DNA of 64,000 bases from Lachnoclostridium phytofermentans (lineage in GTDB: Bacteria > Bacillota > Clostridia > Lachnospirales > Lachnospiraceae). The stretch lies in contig NZ_JPOF01000006.1 in NCBI RefSeq assembly GCF_000733755.1, positions 520,959 through 584,958 on the forward strand. Reading direction: 5' to 3'. Below, piece by piece: positions 62,615 to 64,000 of this stretch. Position numbers and translations under genes: made by a program. Every line of letters starts with the position of its first letter. Within the stretch, counting starts at the first letter, position 1. The notes beneath the pieces were generated by a model, which had not been told where the DNA came from, searched no databases, and worked only from the letters and a program-made list of their open reading frames with translations.

Positions 62615-64000
62615 CCCTCTTCAAATACTTCTTCGCTTTCCGCTATTTTCAATTCTAAATAATTAATTATTTCAGTTTTAACATCTTCTATATCTCTTAT
62701 TATAGCCTTTCCAGTAGATAAATTTTTCATATAAAAATTCATATAAGATTCTCTTTTAGCAACCTTACTGGGTTTGTTACATAAGCTTTGCAATACTTTT
62801 TTAGGAATAAGATATTTCTCAATATTATCTTCTAAATCTACTAGCATATCCATATCATACATAATCATATGATAATTCTGAAACCAATACTTCTCATCTT
62901 CAAGAGATTTTAAATAATTCAAATCATCTTTAGTAAAAATGTTATCTTTTAAATAATATGAAATCAAAATTTGATTATTTGATTTAAGTACCATTTCTTT
63001 TTCACCACCTATAATATCTTCAAATCCAAACAACTTTATTGCGTAAAAATAATACAATTGTTCATCATTAAAACTACTCCTTAGTGATTCATGGTATCTA
63101 ACCTTAAAAAATTTATGCATTTTTTGATTATCAAATTTCTTCATAATAGAAAATCTATCTGCAAGATATAACATTGATTCCGGAGAATATTTCATAATGA
63201 AACATAATTGATGATAGTCGTATTCCTTGACCTGATATTTTTCCAATGGTAGTTCTCTAAAATATTTTGTTTTAAAAATATTATTGATAAATACCTTTTT
63301 CATTTTCTCATCATCTAATTTTGACATTCTATATACTATTTGATTTATAAAATATAGTTTATTATCATCTCTGTCACTTTTAAATCTGATATTACAATGC
63401 GCGATAAGTTTTTTCCAATATCTCGCCACTAAATTATGATTATTAAAACTCTCATAAGTCCAAACTTCTTTTTTTCTTTCACTTCTTTCTAATTCATACT
63501 TTTCCAAAACTTTGTCAAATATATGTATGATTTTCTCATTGTCCTTTACATTACAGAAAAAGTAAAAGTCATCCGAAAAATATGTATAGTCACAATCAAT
63601 ATTTGCTTTGTTTAGTTCAACTTCAATATCTTTACTAATGCATGCTAAATATCTTTCAGCAAAATATAAAGATAGATAATTTCCCATAATCAATCCATTA
63701 GTAGCACCTAAATTCATATTGGAAATATATCTTTCTTCCAAACCTTGAAAATCAATTTTATGAGTATATATTCTACCGTAATATTCTTTTACATCCAATT
63801 TAATTAAATTATCATACACACATAAATTTTCAAAATCTTTTTCTAACTGCCAATCATATTCTCCCGATGAAAAATCTCCTGTCTCAATATTGGCTGATAA
63901 TCTCTTATGTACTCTATCCATCCCCTGTATATTATTAAAATAAGGCATATCCTTATAATATGCACATGCACTCATAAAGTTAAGTAAGTTAGGCATTTTT
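62611..64000 (-). CDS. Defence-type reverse transcriptase (partial, N-terminus off window)
   Basis: An open frame of 463 codons running off the right edge. RT motifs are in order: A 'IKLDVKEYYGRIY', B 'NGLIMGNYLSLYFAERYL', and C 'YFSDDFYFF' with the catalytic Asp pair. Motif A lies only about 67 residues from the first visible Met (63996), too close for a full RT, so the true start is probably outside. After the palm is a 300-residue alpha-rich C-terminal region with no known domain. There is no intron maturase or group II intron RNA nearby. The family resembles the UG/Abi-type defence RTs; the class cannot be fixed by eye. Confidence 0.75.
   Translation of the reverse strand, partial: KMPNLLNFMSACAYYKDMPYFNNIQGMDRVHKRLSANIETGDFSSGEYDWQLEKDFENLCVYDNLIKLDVKEYYGRIYTHKIDFQGLEERYISNMNLGATNGLIMGNYLSLYFAERYLACISKDIEVELNKANIDCDYTYFSDDFYFFCNVKDNEKIIHIFDKVLEKYELERSERKKEVWTYESFNNHNLVARYWKKLIAHCNIRFKSDRDDNKLYFINQIVYRMSKLDDEKMKKVFINNIFKTKYFRELPLEKYQVKEYDYHQLCFIMKYSPESMLYLADRFSIMKKFDNQKMHKFFKVRYHESLRSSFNDEQLYYFYAIKLFGFEDIIGGEKEMVLKSNNQILISYYLKDNIFTKDDLNYLKSLEDEKYWFQNYHMIMYDMDMLVDLEDNIEKYLIPKKVLQSLCNKPSKVAKRESYMNFYMKNLSTGKAIIRDIEDVKTEIINYLELKIAESEEVFEEG

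Noticed and set aside
62611..64000. Group II intron reverse transcriptase
   Set aside because: No maturase X or endonuclease domain and no intron domain V/VI-like RNA nearby; the C-terminal region is a long unassigned helical segment.
1..64000. CRISPR array, tRNA or rRNA genes
   Set aside because: No regularly spaced identical repeats and no recognisable cloverleaf or rRNA segments were seen on reading both strands; short or divergent tRNAs cannot be fully excluded by eye.

Overview
The window looks like the chromosome of an AT-rich Gram-positive anaerobe of the Clostridia, most likely a Lachnospiraceae member near Lachnoclostridium phytofermentans. That placement is inferred from strong AGGAGG-type ribosome sites, clostridial protein families and a selenium-dependent molybdenum hydroxylase maturation locus; no rRNA or other marker confirms it. 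No rRNA, tRNA, CRISPR array, IS element or origin was seen.

Region 1 (1-19.8 kb): a long minus-strand selenium/molybdenum locus. It holds ygfK (cut by the left edge), ssnA, ridA, a YheO/DauR-type regulator, yqeC, a DUF3343 protein, a NifS-like cysteine desulfurase, yqeB, yedF, selD, an XdhC-family protein, modC, modB, modA, a MOSC-MogA fusion, moaA, moaC, a MoeA-like protein and a selenium-associated LysR regulator. Together they take up molybdate, build molybdopterin, activate selenium and mature selenium-dependent molybdenum hydroxylases. The hydroxylase structural genes are not in the window. A divergent plus-strand pair (C_GCAxxG_C_C protein and TDT transporter) is preceded by a LysR-type operator and a promoter.

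Region 2 (19.8-24 kb): housekeeping and accessory genes: an esterase lipoprotein with a repeat linker, an AraC regulator, a 2-hydroxyacid dehydrogenase and a beta carbonic anhydrase.

Region 3 (24-35.4 kb): a compact lipopeptide-like cluster. It has a FAAL-carrier-condensation protein, a BtrH-like acyltransferase, a divergent adenylation-carrier protein and an Sfp-type phosphopantetheinyl transferase, followed by a GH2 glycosidase and a TetR regulator. No thioesterase is present.

Region 4 (35.4-38.2 kb): mostly regulatory DNA. It holds a three-helix nested RNA fold upstream of a 79-residue protein, then a cation symporter preceded by a strong promoter, a palindrome and a 28-codon reading frame ending in seven cysteines, which is a candidate cysteine-sensing leader.

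Region 5 (38.2-57.4 kb): a plus-strand surface-glycan cluster, visibly richer in G+C than its flanks. It starts with a wbpA-wbpB-wbpD-wbpE set for a di-N-acetylated uronic acid nucleotide sugar; wbpA has an apparent frameshift at its start. Deacetylases, ATP-grasp, PHP, geranylgeranyl-reductase-like, GT2, FemAB-like, DUF354, flippase-polymerase fusion, DUF1616 and CPBP proteins follow.

Region 6 (57.4-64 kb): a ferritin-like protein, a structured non-coding stretch, then a very AT-rich candidate defence island. One part is a Ser/Thr kinase paired with an unrecognised 430-residue protein. Converging on it is an operon of a reverse transcriptase (cut by the right edge), a DGNHR/ParB-fold protein and a protein in which a winged helix appears inserted into a PD-(D/E)XK-like nuclease. 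This island and the poly-cysteine leader are the most likely places for undescribed biology.
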